Below are positions 1 through 12,098 of a DNA stretch of 64,000 bases, piece after piece. Within the stretch, counting starts at the first letter, position 1, and the number at the start of each line of letters is the position of its first letter. Under the pieces are notes generated by a model. The model did not search any database. It was not told the origin of the DNA and worked only from the letters and a program-made list of their open reading frames with translations. The stretch spans positions 243,081,074 to 243,145,073 of the forward strand of contig OW240917.1 of assembly GCA_933207985.1 (NCBI GenBank), in the 5' to 3' direction. This stretch comes from Pelobates cultripes (lineage: Eukaryota > Chordata > Amphibia > Anura > Pelobatidae). A program made the translations under genes and the position numbers.

Positions 1-212
1 GCTGTAAAGTAGGATAGCAGCTGTAGTGGGGGACAGGAGCTGAAGTGGGGGAATAATGGATGTGATGGGGTAGGGGCTGTAGTGGGAGGACAGGAGCTTT
101 AAAAGGGGGTAGTGGATGTAGTGGGAGGACAGGGGTTAGTGGCTGTAGTGGAAGGAATGTGGAAGTGGGACGAGTAAGACTGTAGTGTGGGAAATAGAGG
201 CTGAGGGGTTGC
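1..212. repeat. Degenerate GC/AG-rich minisatellite
   Basis: Imperfect tandem copies of a unit like GCTGTAGTGGGAGGACAGG, about 25-35 bp, starting at the window edge. Confidence 0.7.
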
Positions 213-480
213 TTTTTAATTTTTTTATTAATATAAAAAAAAAAGTGGCCATGAGTACACACAGCAAACATAAATAATATACATATCAGGGGTGCAGAAT
301 TTTCTATCCATAACTGTTGTTGAACTTCATCTCCAATAGTTCTGTGACAGCTACTTGTTGTTGTCTCCCTGTCCATAAGTGATTGTTGATGAGGGTCTAC
401 AATCATCTGATAATGATTTAGCTAATCATCTGACTATTTATCAATAAATAACCTTCAAATATCAGCTAACTGGTTATATA

Positions 481-2054
481 CAGTTGCAAGAAAAAGTATG
501 TGAACCCTTTGGAATGATATGGATTTCTGCACAAATTGGTCATAAAATGTGATCTGATCATCATCTAAGTCACAACAATAGACAATCAAAGTCTGCTTAA
601 ACTAATAACACACAAAGAATGAAATGTTGCCATGTTTTTATTGAACACACCATGTAAACATTCACAGTGCAGGTGGAAAAAGTATGTGAACCCTTGGATT
701 TAATAACTGGTTGAACCTCCTTTGGCAGCAATAACTTCAACCAAACGTTTCCTGTAGTTGCAGATCAGACGTGCACAACGGTCAGGAGTAATTCTTGACC
801 ATTCCTCTTTACAGAACTGTTTCAGTTCAGCAATATTCTTGGGATGTCTGGTGTGAATCGCTTTCTTGAGGTCATGCCACAGCATCTCAATCGGGTTGAG
901 GTCAGGATTCTGACTGGGCCACTTCAGAAGGCGTATTTTCTTCTGTTTAAGCCATTCTGTTGTTCATTTACTTCTATGCTTTGGGTCATTGTCCTGTTGC
1001 AACACCCATCTTCTGTTGAGCTTCAGCTGGTAGACAGATGGCCTTAAGTTCTCCTGCAAAATGTCTTGATAAACTTGGGAATTCATTTTTCCTTCAATGA
1101 TAGCAATCCGTTCCGGCCCTGATGCAGCAAAGCAGCCTCAAACCAGGATGCCCCCACCACCATACTTCACAGTTGGGATGAGGTTTTGATGTTGGTGTGC
1201 TGTGCCTTTTTTTCGCCACACATAGTGTTGTGTGTTTCTTCCAAACAACTCAACTTTGGTTTCATCTGTCCACAGAATATTTTGCCAGTAGTGCTGTGGA
1301 ACATCCAGGGGCTCTTGTGCAAACTGTAAACGTGCAGCAATGTTTTGTTTGGACAGCAGTGGCTTCCTCTGTGGTATCCTCCCATGAAATCCATTCTTGT
1401 TTAGTGTTTTACGTATTGTATATTCGCTAACAGGGATGTTAGCATTTGCCAGTGACTTTTTTAAGTCTTTAGCTGACACTCTAGGATTCTTTACAGGACG
1501 ACCACTCCTATGGAGAGTAGCAGCAGTGCTGAACTTTCTCCATTTATAGACAATTTGTCTTACCATGGACTGATGAACAGCAAGGCTTTTGGAGATACTT
1601 TTATAACCCTTTCCAGCTTTATGCAAGTCAAAAATTCTTAATCGTAGGTCTTCTGAGAACACTTTTGTGCGAGGCATCATTCACATCAGGCAATGCTTCT
1701 TGTGAAAAGCAAACCCAGAACTGGTGTGGTTTTTACAGGGCAGGGCAGCTGTAACCAACACCTCCAATCTCATCTCATTGATTGGACTCCAGTTGGCTGA
1801 CATCTCACTCCAATTAGCTCTTGGAGATGTCATTAGTCTAGGGGTTCACATACTTTTTCCACCTGCACTGTGAATGTTTACATGGTGTGTTCAATAAAGA
1901 CATGGCAACATTTCATTCTTTGTGTGTTATTAGTTTAAGCAGACTGTGATTGTCTATTGTTGTGACTTAGATGATGATTAGATCACATTTTATGACCAAT
2001 TTGTGCAGAAATCCATATCATTCCAAAGGGTTCACATACTTTTTCTTGCAACTG
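481..2054 (-). mobile_element. Tc1-like DNA transposon, full length, with IR/DR ends
   Basis: Begins CAGTTGCAAGAAAAAGTATG and ends with the inverted copy at 2054, flanked by TA at 479-480 and 2055-2056. The inverted repeats are about 220 bp. Each contains an outer and an inner direct repeat of the AAAAAGTATGTGAACCC type (about 490 and 678; about 1848 and 2030), the IR/DR arrangement of Tc1-like elements such as Sleeping Beauty. Length 1574 bp is normal for the family. The arms are still very similar, so the insertion looks fairly young. Confidence 0.95.
700..1680 (-). pseudogene. Tc1-like transposase, inactivated by two in-frame stops
   Basis: Cut-and-paste transposase inside the element at 481-2054. 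The reading frame starts at [17 protein letters not shown] (1680) and ends TAA at 700. An N-terminal paired-like helix-turn-helix domain ([18 protein letters not shown]-type linker SGRPVKNPR) is followed by the DDE catalytic domain: WTDETKVELFG (first Asp), QQDNDPKH (second Asp) and [16 protein letters not shown] (Glu, DD34E type). Two nonsense codons break it: a TGA in the usual LWGCF motif near 1138, and a TGA soon after the NDPKH motif near 970. I saw no frameshift. The catalytic triad itself is preserved. Confidence 0.9.
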
Positions 2055-2055
2055 T

Positions 2056-3889
2056 ATACTGTTGCTCCAATTTCCATATATATATTACTATCTTACTATC
2101 TTAATCTAAATTTTTACTATAGCAGATTTCTTAATACAGCATTTGAAATTAATTCTTAGACAATACATCTGTTTGTTTGTTTTTTTTCTTTCTTTCTTTT
2201 TTGTAATAAAAAAAAAAAGTAAGACCAATTTGCTAAAGAAATCTGTGTTTCATGATAGAATTGCAATTTAATATGAAATGGGGAGGGGGAAAAGGGGCAT
2301 CAAGCCAAGCTACCCACTACCCTTTCATCATGTTTCCTGAATGTGAAACAGTAAAACAACAAAACCATTAGAGATCAATGGTTGTCACGATCAAATATTC
2401 CTGGGATTTAACTTGAAACTCATACAATTTGAAACCACTCCTTAGAAATCCCAGCTTCAAAACACATTAAGAATTGCCAAAATGCATTAAAGGCAAAAAA
2501 GTGAAATTATACCCAGTACAGAGAAAACATATCTTTAAGACTCAATTTTCACAAATGTAGACATGTAGAGTCGCCCACCATTTTATGCGAAGACGTAAAT
2601 CACTTTGCCCTTTATGTACTGAGGAAAAACCAACAAATGACTACTTTCCTAACCGTCGTTGTGCACATTTTTAGTTGGGAAACAGATAATGGCATATTTT
2701 TCTTGTTTTATGTATTTTTTCATTATAATTATATTTTAACGATTAAGCAGTTCTCCATAGGGCAAGGTATGAATATTTTAAAATCGGAAGTATGTCTTTA
2801 TAAAAGCAATTACCTAACGCCGAATGGCTCCTTAAAAAAGCTATTCAGTGTTTTATTACCATAGTTAAGTTTAAACATACTATTAATTTGTGTTGTTCTA
2901 TGGATACAGAACACCAGACACTTAAATTAATATTAATGTTACTATTGGTTTCTCATCAATGTAAAATATTATGCCAGATTTATGAATCCCACCTTCTCCT
3001 GCAGTGGAATTTCTGAAGAGCAAGGTTAAAAATTCTACCAATAAATGTGTTTGTTGTAGATGGTAGGGCCAGAAAACTATGAAATATTAGGCAGATTCTT
3101 GGTTTGGATTCGTATGGGGATTGGGCCAGCAAATGCTCTGTACAGAGGACATCGTGATTGCTTTGAAGTACACCTTCTGTGACAATAGCCTTTGCAACTC
3201 AAGTGCTTGTTTTATCTCTAATACATCTCACTCTTGTCTCACTAAAGCACTTGATATCTGTTCAATTTATTCTACAGATAATCTTGTTACAAGCACACCA
3301 GTTCTCTCAATCGTAGATCATACCTTCCGTACAAAAAAAAAAATATATAACTAAAAATAAGCCAACCTGCATCAGACACTTTCATTAAAAATACCTCTCT
3401 ATACCACATATTTGTTCACCAGGTTGGGTAATGTGAAAAAAATACTACAAACTAGGAGACAAGTTATCGTTATGTCCTTGGTTGTGCAGAGTCAACAGAA
3501 AGCTGGTTAATTTCTCCTGCTACGAAGGAGGTTTATTTTAATGGAGTCCAACAGCCCCAACCATGAGAAGATTAAATTATGCAAGGACAGTACATACACC
3601 ATTTACAGCGTTGTACCAAAATAGAGTTTTTCTATGAAAAGAATAAAGGAACCATAGATGGCCAACGTCTAGCAACGTAGGAAGGAGGGGAATGTTCTGC
3701 CCATATGCAGTATCCAAGAGCTGATTTGAAGCACTATTACATGTGAGTTCCTTTCCATTTGAATTTCAGTCCAGAAAGTCAAATATACTCCACCTTTGGA
3801 CTCTTTCTGTTTTCTGTTTTACATATTCACTTATCCGAAATGCAATGACCACCCCACCGTTATTCTATTACGGGGCACAATAACTTTGG
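2056..3889. other. AT-rich non-coding DNA
   Basis: No convincing exon, RNA gene or transposon terminus seen. Contains homopolymer tracts near 2180-2220 and 3330-3350. Confidence 0.5.
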
Positions 3890-4391
3890 TTAAAGGACCA
3901 CTCTAGGCACACAGACCACTTCAGCTTAATGAAGTGGTCTGGGTGCCAGGTCCTTCTAGGGTTAACCCATTTTTTCATAAACATAGCAGTTTCAGAGAAA
4001 CTGCTATGTTTGTGAATGGGTTAAGCCTTTCCCTATTTCCTCTAGTGGCTGTCTCATTGACAGCCACTAGAGGCGCTTGCGTGCTTCTCACTGTGATTTT
4101 CACAGTGAGAGCACGCCAGCGTCCATAGGAAAGCATTGTAAATGCTTTCCTATGCGACTGGCTGAATGCGCGCGCAGCTCTTGCCGCGCGTGCGCATTCA
4201 GCCGACGGGGAGGAGAGAAGGAGGATCAGAGGAGGAGAGCTCCCCGCCCAGCGCTGGAAAAAGGTAAGTTTTAACCCCTTTCCCCTTTCCAGAGCCGGGC
4301 GGGAGGGGGACCCTGAGGGTGGGGGCGCCCTCAGGGCACTATAGTGCCAGGAAAACGAGTATGTTTTCCTGGCACTATAGTGGTCCTTTAA
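3890..4391. mobile_element. T2/Kolobok-like MITE made of serial hairpins
   Basis: Flanked by TTAA (3890-3893, 4388-4391), with ends TTAAAGGACCACTCTAGGCAC and CACTATAGTGGTCCTTTAA. TTAA duplications and AAGG termini are typical of the amphibian T2 MITEs linked to Kolobok transposases. The left 300 bp is a chain of perfect or near-perfect hairpins at 3913-3940, 3962-4024, 4039-4073, 4081-4114, 4125-4153 and 4160-4203. The right end carries another palindrome around CACTATAGTGCCAGGAAAAC. It has no coding capacity. Confidence 0.85.
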
Positions 4392-5809
4392 GGCTAAAAT
4401 GATTAGCAATGGTATTCCTAAACTTAACACTCAGAGATCAGAGTGTATAATTTAAGCACCTGAATGCAGTGAAACTGACTAATTAATTCAAAACCCTTTT
4501 TTGGCTATCATAACAAGGTTTATGCATGGATACGTGTGATTTTATTTTTCGGAAAACATAACCGAACACAGTTTCACACACAAGTACCCGTAAAGATTTA
4601 TATAACTGACAGGGAGAATAATTTGGGCTAACATTAGTATGTGTTTGGACACACCAGACACACCACTACCGCGAATATGCAGTTTTTCTTAAAAAATAGG
4701 AACTATTTATTACATAGGCTTCCATTCCTGATTCCTGAAAGCACTGTCAGAATGTTAAATGTTTTTCACCGCTATGTAAAATGAGTGATGGCTGAAATTA
4801 TCCAACACTCACATTGCCGCAGAGCTGAAAAGGTTCAAAAGGAACATTGCAGGCCCCAAAGCACTTCTGTTTGCTCTCTTTGAGAAAATTCCCCTTCTTT
4901 CTCACTTTTTATAAAACTCTCAAGAGAAATAGTTGCTTTTATAAAGTGTATGGGATGAACCCTCTGGCTATCAATCTAAAAGGGTCTTCTGAGCCCAAAG
5001 CAGAAGGTGAGGCTTCTTTAGAAGGGGCATCACCAGTGCAGCACGTCAATTGGCACATATGTGTCCTACATCCCAGTATTTCTCTATGAGGATCACTGGA
5101 TTTGCCAGTGGAGCAGTACCACATCACTGGATTAGAGGTCAGTTAACCTCGTTTTTATGGTGCCAAGCAGGTCCGATAGACTTTTAAACATTCCAGCGTA
5201 ATGAATAAAGATGTTTAATTTTAAAAAATACAAGTAAATTAACATTAGGTGCATTAGACTGTCCTTTATTCATACGGTTAAAAAAAATTTAATAAATAAA
5301 TATTCCATATAAAACAGTAACTTAAAAATGTAACTAAAAAAAAAAAATACGTGCAAAATTTACTAAGAAATTTCTAATTCCAAAAAGAGCAGACAAATAA
5401 AAAATGACAGATCTCAAATCACAGGTTCGTGAGGAAAAAAATACTCAATCTCTGGGCAGGTGTTTCTCATATGTTTTAGAAGTACTGATAAAATAATGAT
5501 CGCTACTTAATATAAAACATGTAAAAATGAATTAGTCTTCTTTCAGACCTTCGACTTATAAGCTTTGTGTAAGCATGATATTCAGGTTAGGACACAGCAG
5601 ATGTATGACTCGTCCTTAGCAGTGATTGTGATCTAGAATGAGTCTTACTGCATAAACATTAATACAGTAACATTAAATATTAAACATTAATTTCAAAAGT
5701 TAAATTAAATTAAACACACACTCACATTAGACGTGAGCCGCAATTAAATATGCCCAAGTTTGTCTACACCCTTCTTCTTCTTCTGGAAATAATATAAGAA
5801 TGTGTACTG
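4392..5809. other. AT-rich non-coding DNA
   Basis: No gene or clear element recognised; A-rich tracts at about 5280-5400. Confidence 0.5.
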
Positions 5810-6789
5810 TTAAAGGAACATAATAGTCAAAAAAACAACTCTAGCTGAAAGGGACACTATAAGCACCCAGACCACTTCAACTCTTTGAAGTGGTCTTGGT
5901 GCAATGTCCCTGTCCCCTCAACCCTGCAATTGCAATTATCACAGTTTCTGAGAAACTGCAGTAATTTACATTGCAAGGTTAAGACTGCCTCTAGTGGCTG
6001 TCAATCAGACAGCCACTAGAGGCACTTTTGGTCGCCTAACTGACGCTGGACGTCCTCACACTCTGCACGAGGATATGCAACCTCAAGCAACGTCTTATAG
6101 AAAAATATTGCAGCAATGCTTTCCTAATGGGAGGGCATAATGCGCCCATGGCATGCGGCATGCACATTAGCACACCCCTGTCGGGTGGTGTCTGAGGAGG
6201 AGGAGTCCGACCAGGTAAGTACAGTAATGGTATTTTAACCCTTACTCTGCCGGTGAGTGAGGGGGAGCACAAGGGAGCTATATATACTCCTTAATAAAGC
6301 AGTTTTGATGTGTCGTTAATGCCTCTGCAGTCTCACTGCTCAAGTCGCTGCCATTTAGGAGTTAAATCACTTTGTTTATACAGCCCTAGTCACACCCCAT
6401 TGCATGTGCCTTACATAGCCTGTTAAGTGAGATCTAATGTTTGGACTTCCTTTATTATACAGTATGTTTAATTTAGAATTTATTATCCCCTGTATTGCTA
6501 GACCTTGCATGAGCCTCCTGTGTGTGAATAACGTTCAATTTACAGAGCAGGAGATAAAAACTTCTAAAGTAAGTAAGCATCTGACTGAAAATGAGAAAAT
6601 GTTTATTTTCAGGCAGGCTGTGTCAGTCACAGCCAGAGGAGGTGTGGCTAGGGCTGCATGAACAGAAATAAAAGTGATTTGACTCCTAAATGGCAGAAAA
6701 TTGAGCAGTGGAGCTTCCGAGGCATGATCTGTACACCAAAATTGCTTCATTAAGCTAAAGTTGTTTTGTTTACTCTAGTGTCCCTTTAA
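5810..6789. mobile_element. T2-like MITE (outer), interrupted by a second MITE
   Basis: Ends at TTAA on both sides (5810-5813, 6786-6789), with AAGGAACATAATAGTCA on the left and CTAGTGTCCCTTTAA on the right. The left arm (to 5845) and right part (6295 on: AAGCAGTTTTGATGTGT, TAGGAGTTAAATCACTTTGT, TTCATTAAGCTAAAGTTGTT) match the uninterrupted related copy at 48407-48631. The subterminal palindrome site AGCTTAATGAAG is where the inner element landed. Confidence 0.8.
5846..6294. mobile_element. Nested T2-like MITE, same subfamily as 3890-4391
   Basis: Starts AAGGGACACTATAAGCACCC after TGAA (a decayed TTAA) at 5846-5849 and ends at TTAA 6291-6294. It carries the same ordered hairpins as 3890-4391: AGACCACTTCA/TGAAGTGGTCT, a CAGTTTC/GAAACTG stem, and CCTCTAGTGGCTGTC/GACAGCCACTAGAGG. 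Confidence 0.78.
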
Positions 6790-6791
6790 GC

Positions 6792-7150
6792 ATAAAGGAA
6801 CACTAAAGTCACCAAGACCTGTTCATCTCAATAAAGTGGTCTGGTTGCAATGGCCCTGTAGTTTTAATCCTGCAATATAAGGATTACTTTGAATGTGTAA
6901 ATACACCTCTAGTGGTGAACTTTCTTACTGCCACTAGACACTCTTGCTCCTCCAGAACTTCGAGGGTCAAACCCAGTCAAAAGCATTAGGTTGGAGGAGC
7001 ACAGCATTTGACTATACATGTCTATCTCCAACCCAATGCTTCTTTATGAGAAGTATTGAACTGGACAAGATTGCGGAAGATGTCGCCAGGTATGGAGGTG
7101 AAGCGGGAGGCTGAATCGGAAGAGAATGAGGTATTTTAGTTAAAAATTTT
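6792..7150. mobile_element. T2-like MITE fragment, 3' end lost
   Basis: Begins ATAAAGGAACACTAAAGTCACC immediately after the previous element. It keeps diverged versions of the GTGGTCT hairpin and the CCTCTAGTGG stem, then fades near 7150 without a terminal repeat. Confidence 0.65.
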
Positions 7151-7369
7151 TTTAACAAAGTAGTCTCAATAATAGAAAACATTATTGTTATTTATAGAAA
7201 GATCGTGAGAGAGAGAGATTATAACTTTCAGTAAATAAAGTACATTCTGTCTTGTGGACACCCCATAACATAATGATTACTGGGGCGAGTGTGTTTTGGC
7301 TCAGTGCCGGTCTTCATCTTAATTTAAGGAAGAATGCTCAGTAGCTATAAATTAGGTTCCCTTGAAGCA

Positions 7370-7835
7370 AAGCAATGTCTGCTGTGAACTCCTTGGAATG
7401 AAATCACGCTCTTGTCTGCTACATTTCGGGAAGCGCTGTTTAGTCTGACACCCTGTGATTTTTGATGGCAGGGCTGTGCATGTTATGCCGTTTGAGATGT
7501 TTTTTGAGAGCAAGCTTGTTAAAGGTGAAGGAGTTAATTAGTAGCTATAAATACCCTTAATAATAATGGGGAGATATGATATGTCAGCAGGGGTTTCATA
7601 TCCACGAGACGCACACGCGGGAGGCCGTGACGGCAGCTGCCCGCCTCACTTTCACATTATTCCCTTTAATCATGTGAACATCTGCTCTATTCAAATCGTC
7701 TATCAGTCCTTAATCTCCAGGGCCGGCCCTCCTTAACCCCTTCTTTACCCAGCAATCAGAGCTGACTGATATAAATACTTTAATTAAAGGAGGGGGTTGT
7801 TGTGTCTGACATCTTTATAAGGATCAAATGAGGGG
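7370..7835. promoter_or_regulatory. Candidate conserved non-coding element upstream of CRHR1
   Basis: Mixed-composition, non-repetitive sequence with homeodomain-like sites (TTAATTAGTAGC, TTTAATTAAAGG), a CpG-bearing core at about 7600-7640 and no long ORF. It differs in texture from the AT-rich and MITE DNA around it. Purely a by-eye impression with no alignment behind it. Confidence 0.25.
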
Positions 7836-7930
7836 TACACATATTTCATGCGTAAATATTAGGGGCTGTGAATGTTATCAGTGTTGATAATTGTACATTA
7901 GAATTTTGTGATAATATTTTGGCACAAAAA

Positions 7931-8135
7931 CCTCTGTATTAGGAGAGAGCCAGTGGGATGGGTATGTGTTACTAATATCTCTGTATTAGGAGGAGGTTCG
8001 TGTTACTAATATCTCTGTATTAAGAGGAGGTGAGGTGGATGCTACTGATATCTCTGTATTAGAAGGAGGTGCATGTTACTGATATCTCTGTATTAGGAGG
8101 AGATGAGCTACGTGTTACTGATATTTCTTTATGCA
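7931..8135. repeat. Minisatellite, unit about 45 bp
   Basis: Five imperfect copies of a unit containing GTTACTGATATCTCTGTATT followed by AGGAGGAGGT. Confidence 0.8.
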
Positions 8136-10259
8136 GAATTTGCAAAGAACCCCTGACAGTGACATTGCCGCTGGGAGTCTGGTGGCAGGGAGGGCAGGGA
8201 AAGATGAGTTCTACTATTTGAACCTGTCCCTTGATAGCGTGGCCATCTTCCACCAGTGGGTCATCATCAGATGAAGCGCTACATGCCAACATCAATGTTG
8301 TACTCTCGCGCATGCACAGAGTACAGCACTGAAGTCCATGGAGGGTCCCACAATACAGCCAATTCCCTTTTGCTCTCACTTGTGACAGCTGGGTGACTGA
8401 CACTTGTATACGGTAGTAGCTCTGCCCAGTTACTATAAATATCAGATAGAAAAAATATACAGAGACAAAGTAGCCCCAAGTTTGTCTATTGACTGGGTTG
8501 GAATTTTACACAAATTACAAATATATTGAAATTATTTATTCCATAAAGATGCTATGATATACTCCTTTTTCCTGGGTTGGGTAACTGTGCCGCTTTAAGC
8601 ATGTCCGGACAAGCATGTTGTTCTACAATATTACAACTTCCTGGAATCCTCCTGTGGATGTAAATAAAAGGAAGTTAATTACCAAAGTCGCATGTTCCCC
8701 TCATAGTATAACCTTCTCACTTGCAGATGTTTGTTGCTAATTAACATGCTTTTTTTTCTAATTTGGTAACAAAGCAAATTACCCATCTCAACAGAATAGC
8801 AGTAGCCTCCCTCTCTCACTTGAAATATCCACGAATAGAGAATTCTCTTTACCAGCGAGCTCTCTGCATCATTTGTGTTCTAAAAGAATGTCCGAGACTA
8901 CACGTTGCAAACAGTCAACCAGCCTGTCCCACACTGTAAACTGCAGGCACAGGTATATTACTTGAATTAATTACCTCATAGGATGTGTATTTGCAAATGT
9001 GTGTTAATAGTCAATAATATTTACTAGCCCTTTTGCCAGTCTTTACTAGAGAAATAATTTTTGTCTGGACCAAAACCATTATGCGGATACGTTTTTACTT
9101 TTCTGCTAATTTATATTGATACCATTATGCAATCTACTTGGCATTTCACGTCTCACGTGTCTGATCAGTTTTTTATATTAACCTGTTTTCAATTTAATGA
9201 AATTAATTTTTCGATCTTTCACCACAATCCCACAAACCGAATAAATTAAAAAATATATATATATAAGATTTGGGATCCATCGGACCCTCTAAAACCAGAG
9301 AGGAGCCAATGCTTGTTGCATTCCTAGTAGGTGAAAATGAAAAGGGGGTTTTTAACTCATGTATAATTCTAATAATATTCTTTATTTTTTTTATTGTCCA
9401 TTAAGATATTTTTTTATGTATTTCTTTTCTATCCATATTCTCACATTCATGTTTTTTCACTGTCTCTTTTTATTTTTTTATTTTTACCCATAACCCCTGC
9501 TTGGCCTTTTACGTACCTCTACACTCCCTCGCCCATTGTGACTTTCTAAAATCCGGCATGATTGTAGACCTTACAATGCTCCATGTGAAATGACACCCAC
9601 TGTAACTCTTCTGATTGACGCATGTGTTCTGGATAATTCTTTGTATTCAAGGTAACAAAGTCCGGTGTTCTCAACGCATTAAGTGTTTGGTAAAAGCTGT
9701 TATTACTTTGAGTACAAGTTATGTTATAACACTTCAATGGGTTTATGTAATAACACACTTTCCCCAGCCATTAATTTAAAGCAGTTGTAGGTTATTACAT
9801 GGTAGAATCCGTCCTAAGTGCGTTATGTAGCGGTAAGAATGTTTTTACGATTTATGCAATTACTAAACAAAGGGCATTTTTAGAGAGTCACACATATATA
9901 CCCTGGTATCTTAATCGTCAGCCTTTTGTAACAGATCCAATCTAACCAAAATGAATATTCTTTGTTTGTAGGGACAGCAAATTGAACTGACCAGATTAGT
10001 TTTAATCCAAGAGAAAATTACACGTAGGGCACATATTTCACATTTATATCGTTATTTATACTGTTATACTGTTATACAGTTATGATATCATTTTCAGCTC
10101 ACACTACGGATTTTTCTATTCCGTTTTGTTAGAAAATCTCTTATCACCATATATAAACGTAAAACATTCTATATAGTTTCTTCTGTTCCAATGTCTCCCA
10201 ACTGCACGTTCAATTATTATCTATTGCTACAATATTAATCCATAAAATATCTTTAAATA
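8136..10259. other. Non-coding DNA
   Basis: No gene recognised. 8640-8920 is less repetitive, with paired TAATTA-type sites, and could be regulatory; 9360-9500 is T-rich. Confidence 0.45.
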
Positions 10260-10261
10260 TA

Positions 10262-11518
10262 ATCTTACTCCATATAACCTCTCTATATAACTCCTCCTAT
10301 TACTCCATATAACTCTCTCTCTATAACTCCTCCTATTACTCCATATAACCTCTCCCTATAGCTCCTCCTATTACTCCATATAACCTCTCTCTATAACTCC
10401 TCCTATTACTCCATGTAACCTCTCCCTATAATTCCTCCTATTACTCCATATAACCTCTCTATAACTCCTCCTATTACTTCATATAACCTCTCTCTATAAC
10501 TCCTCCCATTACTCCATATAACCTCTCTCTGTATCACCTCCTATTACCCCATATAACCTCTCCCTATAACTCCTCCTATTACTCCATATAAACTCTCCCT
10601 ATAACTCCTCCTATTACTCCATATAACCTCTCTCTATAACTCCTCCTATTACTCCATATAACCTCTCCCTATAACTCCTCCTATTACTCCATATAACCTC
10701 TCTCTATAACTCCTCCTATTACTCCATATAACCTCTCTCTATAACTCCTCCTATTACTCCATATAACCTCTCTATAACTCCTCCTATTACTCCATATAAC
10801 CTCTCTCTATAACTCCTCCTATTACTCCATATAACCTCTCTCTATAACTCCTCCTATTACTCCATATAACCTCTCTCTATAACTCCTCCTATTACTCCAT
10901 ATAACCTCTCTCTATAACTCCTCCTATTAATCCATATAACCTTTCTCTATAACTCCTCCTATTACTCCATATAACCTCTCTCTATAACTCCTCCTATTAC
11001 GCCATATAACCTCTCTATAACTCCTCCTATTACTCCATATAACCTCTCTCTGTAACTCCTCCTATTACTCCATATAACCTCTCACTATAACTCCTCCTAT
11101 TACTCTATATAACCTCTCCCTATAACTCCTCCTATTACTCAATATAACCTCTCTCTATAAGTCCCCTATTACTCCATATAGCCTCTCTCTATAACTCCCC
11201 CTATTACTCTATATAACCTCTCCCTATAACTCCTCCTATTATTCCATATAACCTCTCCCTATAACTCCTCCTATTACTCCATATAACCTCTCTCTATAAC
11301 TCCTCCTATTACTCCATATAATCTTTCTCTATAACTCCTCCTATCACTCAGTATAACCTCACTCTATACCTCCTCCTATTACTCCATATAACCCCTCCCT
11401 ATAACTCCTCCCACTTATCCATATAACCTCTCTCTATAACTCCCCCTATTACTCCATATAACCTCTCTCTATAACTCATCCTTTTACTCCTTATAACTTC
11501 TCCTTATATCTCCTCCTG
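10262..11518. repeat. Satellite-like array, 35-bp unit, about 36 copies
   Basis: Tandem copies of CCATATAACCTCTCTCTATA followed by ACTCCTCCTATTACT, with 33-bp variants that lack one CT pair and scattered substitutions rising toward both ends. The strand is strongly pyrimidine-skewed. No ORF of note. Confidence 0.95.
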
Positions 11519-12098
11519 TTGATGATACTGGGGAGTTGTTCCCTCCTTCTTAATACTTGCGTGTATGAACTCTGCACACACTAGACATTCTCTATGTGAG
11601 CTAGTCAGTTTAATTCCGTTTTTGCAAGGGGACGCCCTCAGGCGCGGTGCTGAATGAATGGTGCTAAAAATAGAAAATACAATTGAAGTTAAGGAAGAAA
11701 AATATGAATAAATCATCCTCTGAGTTACTGAGCGGTCCACACGCAGACGTTCTTTAGTACAGTCATATTCATCATTAAACTTCAGATTTGATTAAAAAAT
11801 AAATATGATTCCACCTTAATTAACTCAAGTCTCTTTGTTGCGTAATTCTCACCCTTGTCTACTTGTGTTTAATATTTGGAATGTGGATATTAATGGTCTT
11901 GTATTGTGGTTCTTGGAGAGGAGAATAGATCTGAATTGGAAACATTTGGAGTAAATCGAATAAAGTAAGAACTGCCGGTTATTCATTGTGAATTCAACGT
12001 GAATTTCAAAAATTTACACCAATATAGCCAAATTGAAAAAAAGTCAACTCTGATTTCAGTTTGGCTATTTTACTAAAAACGGACACTTTATCTACCGA
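11519..12098. other. Non-coding DNA
   Basis: Nothing recognisable beyond the flank of the satellite. Confidence 0.4.

Noticed and set aside
3975..4430. 151-codon minus-strand open frame
   Set aside because: Covers the serial-hairpin MITE; not a protein.
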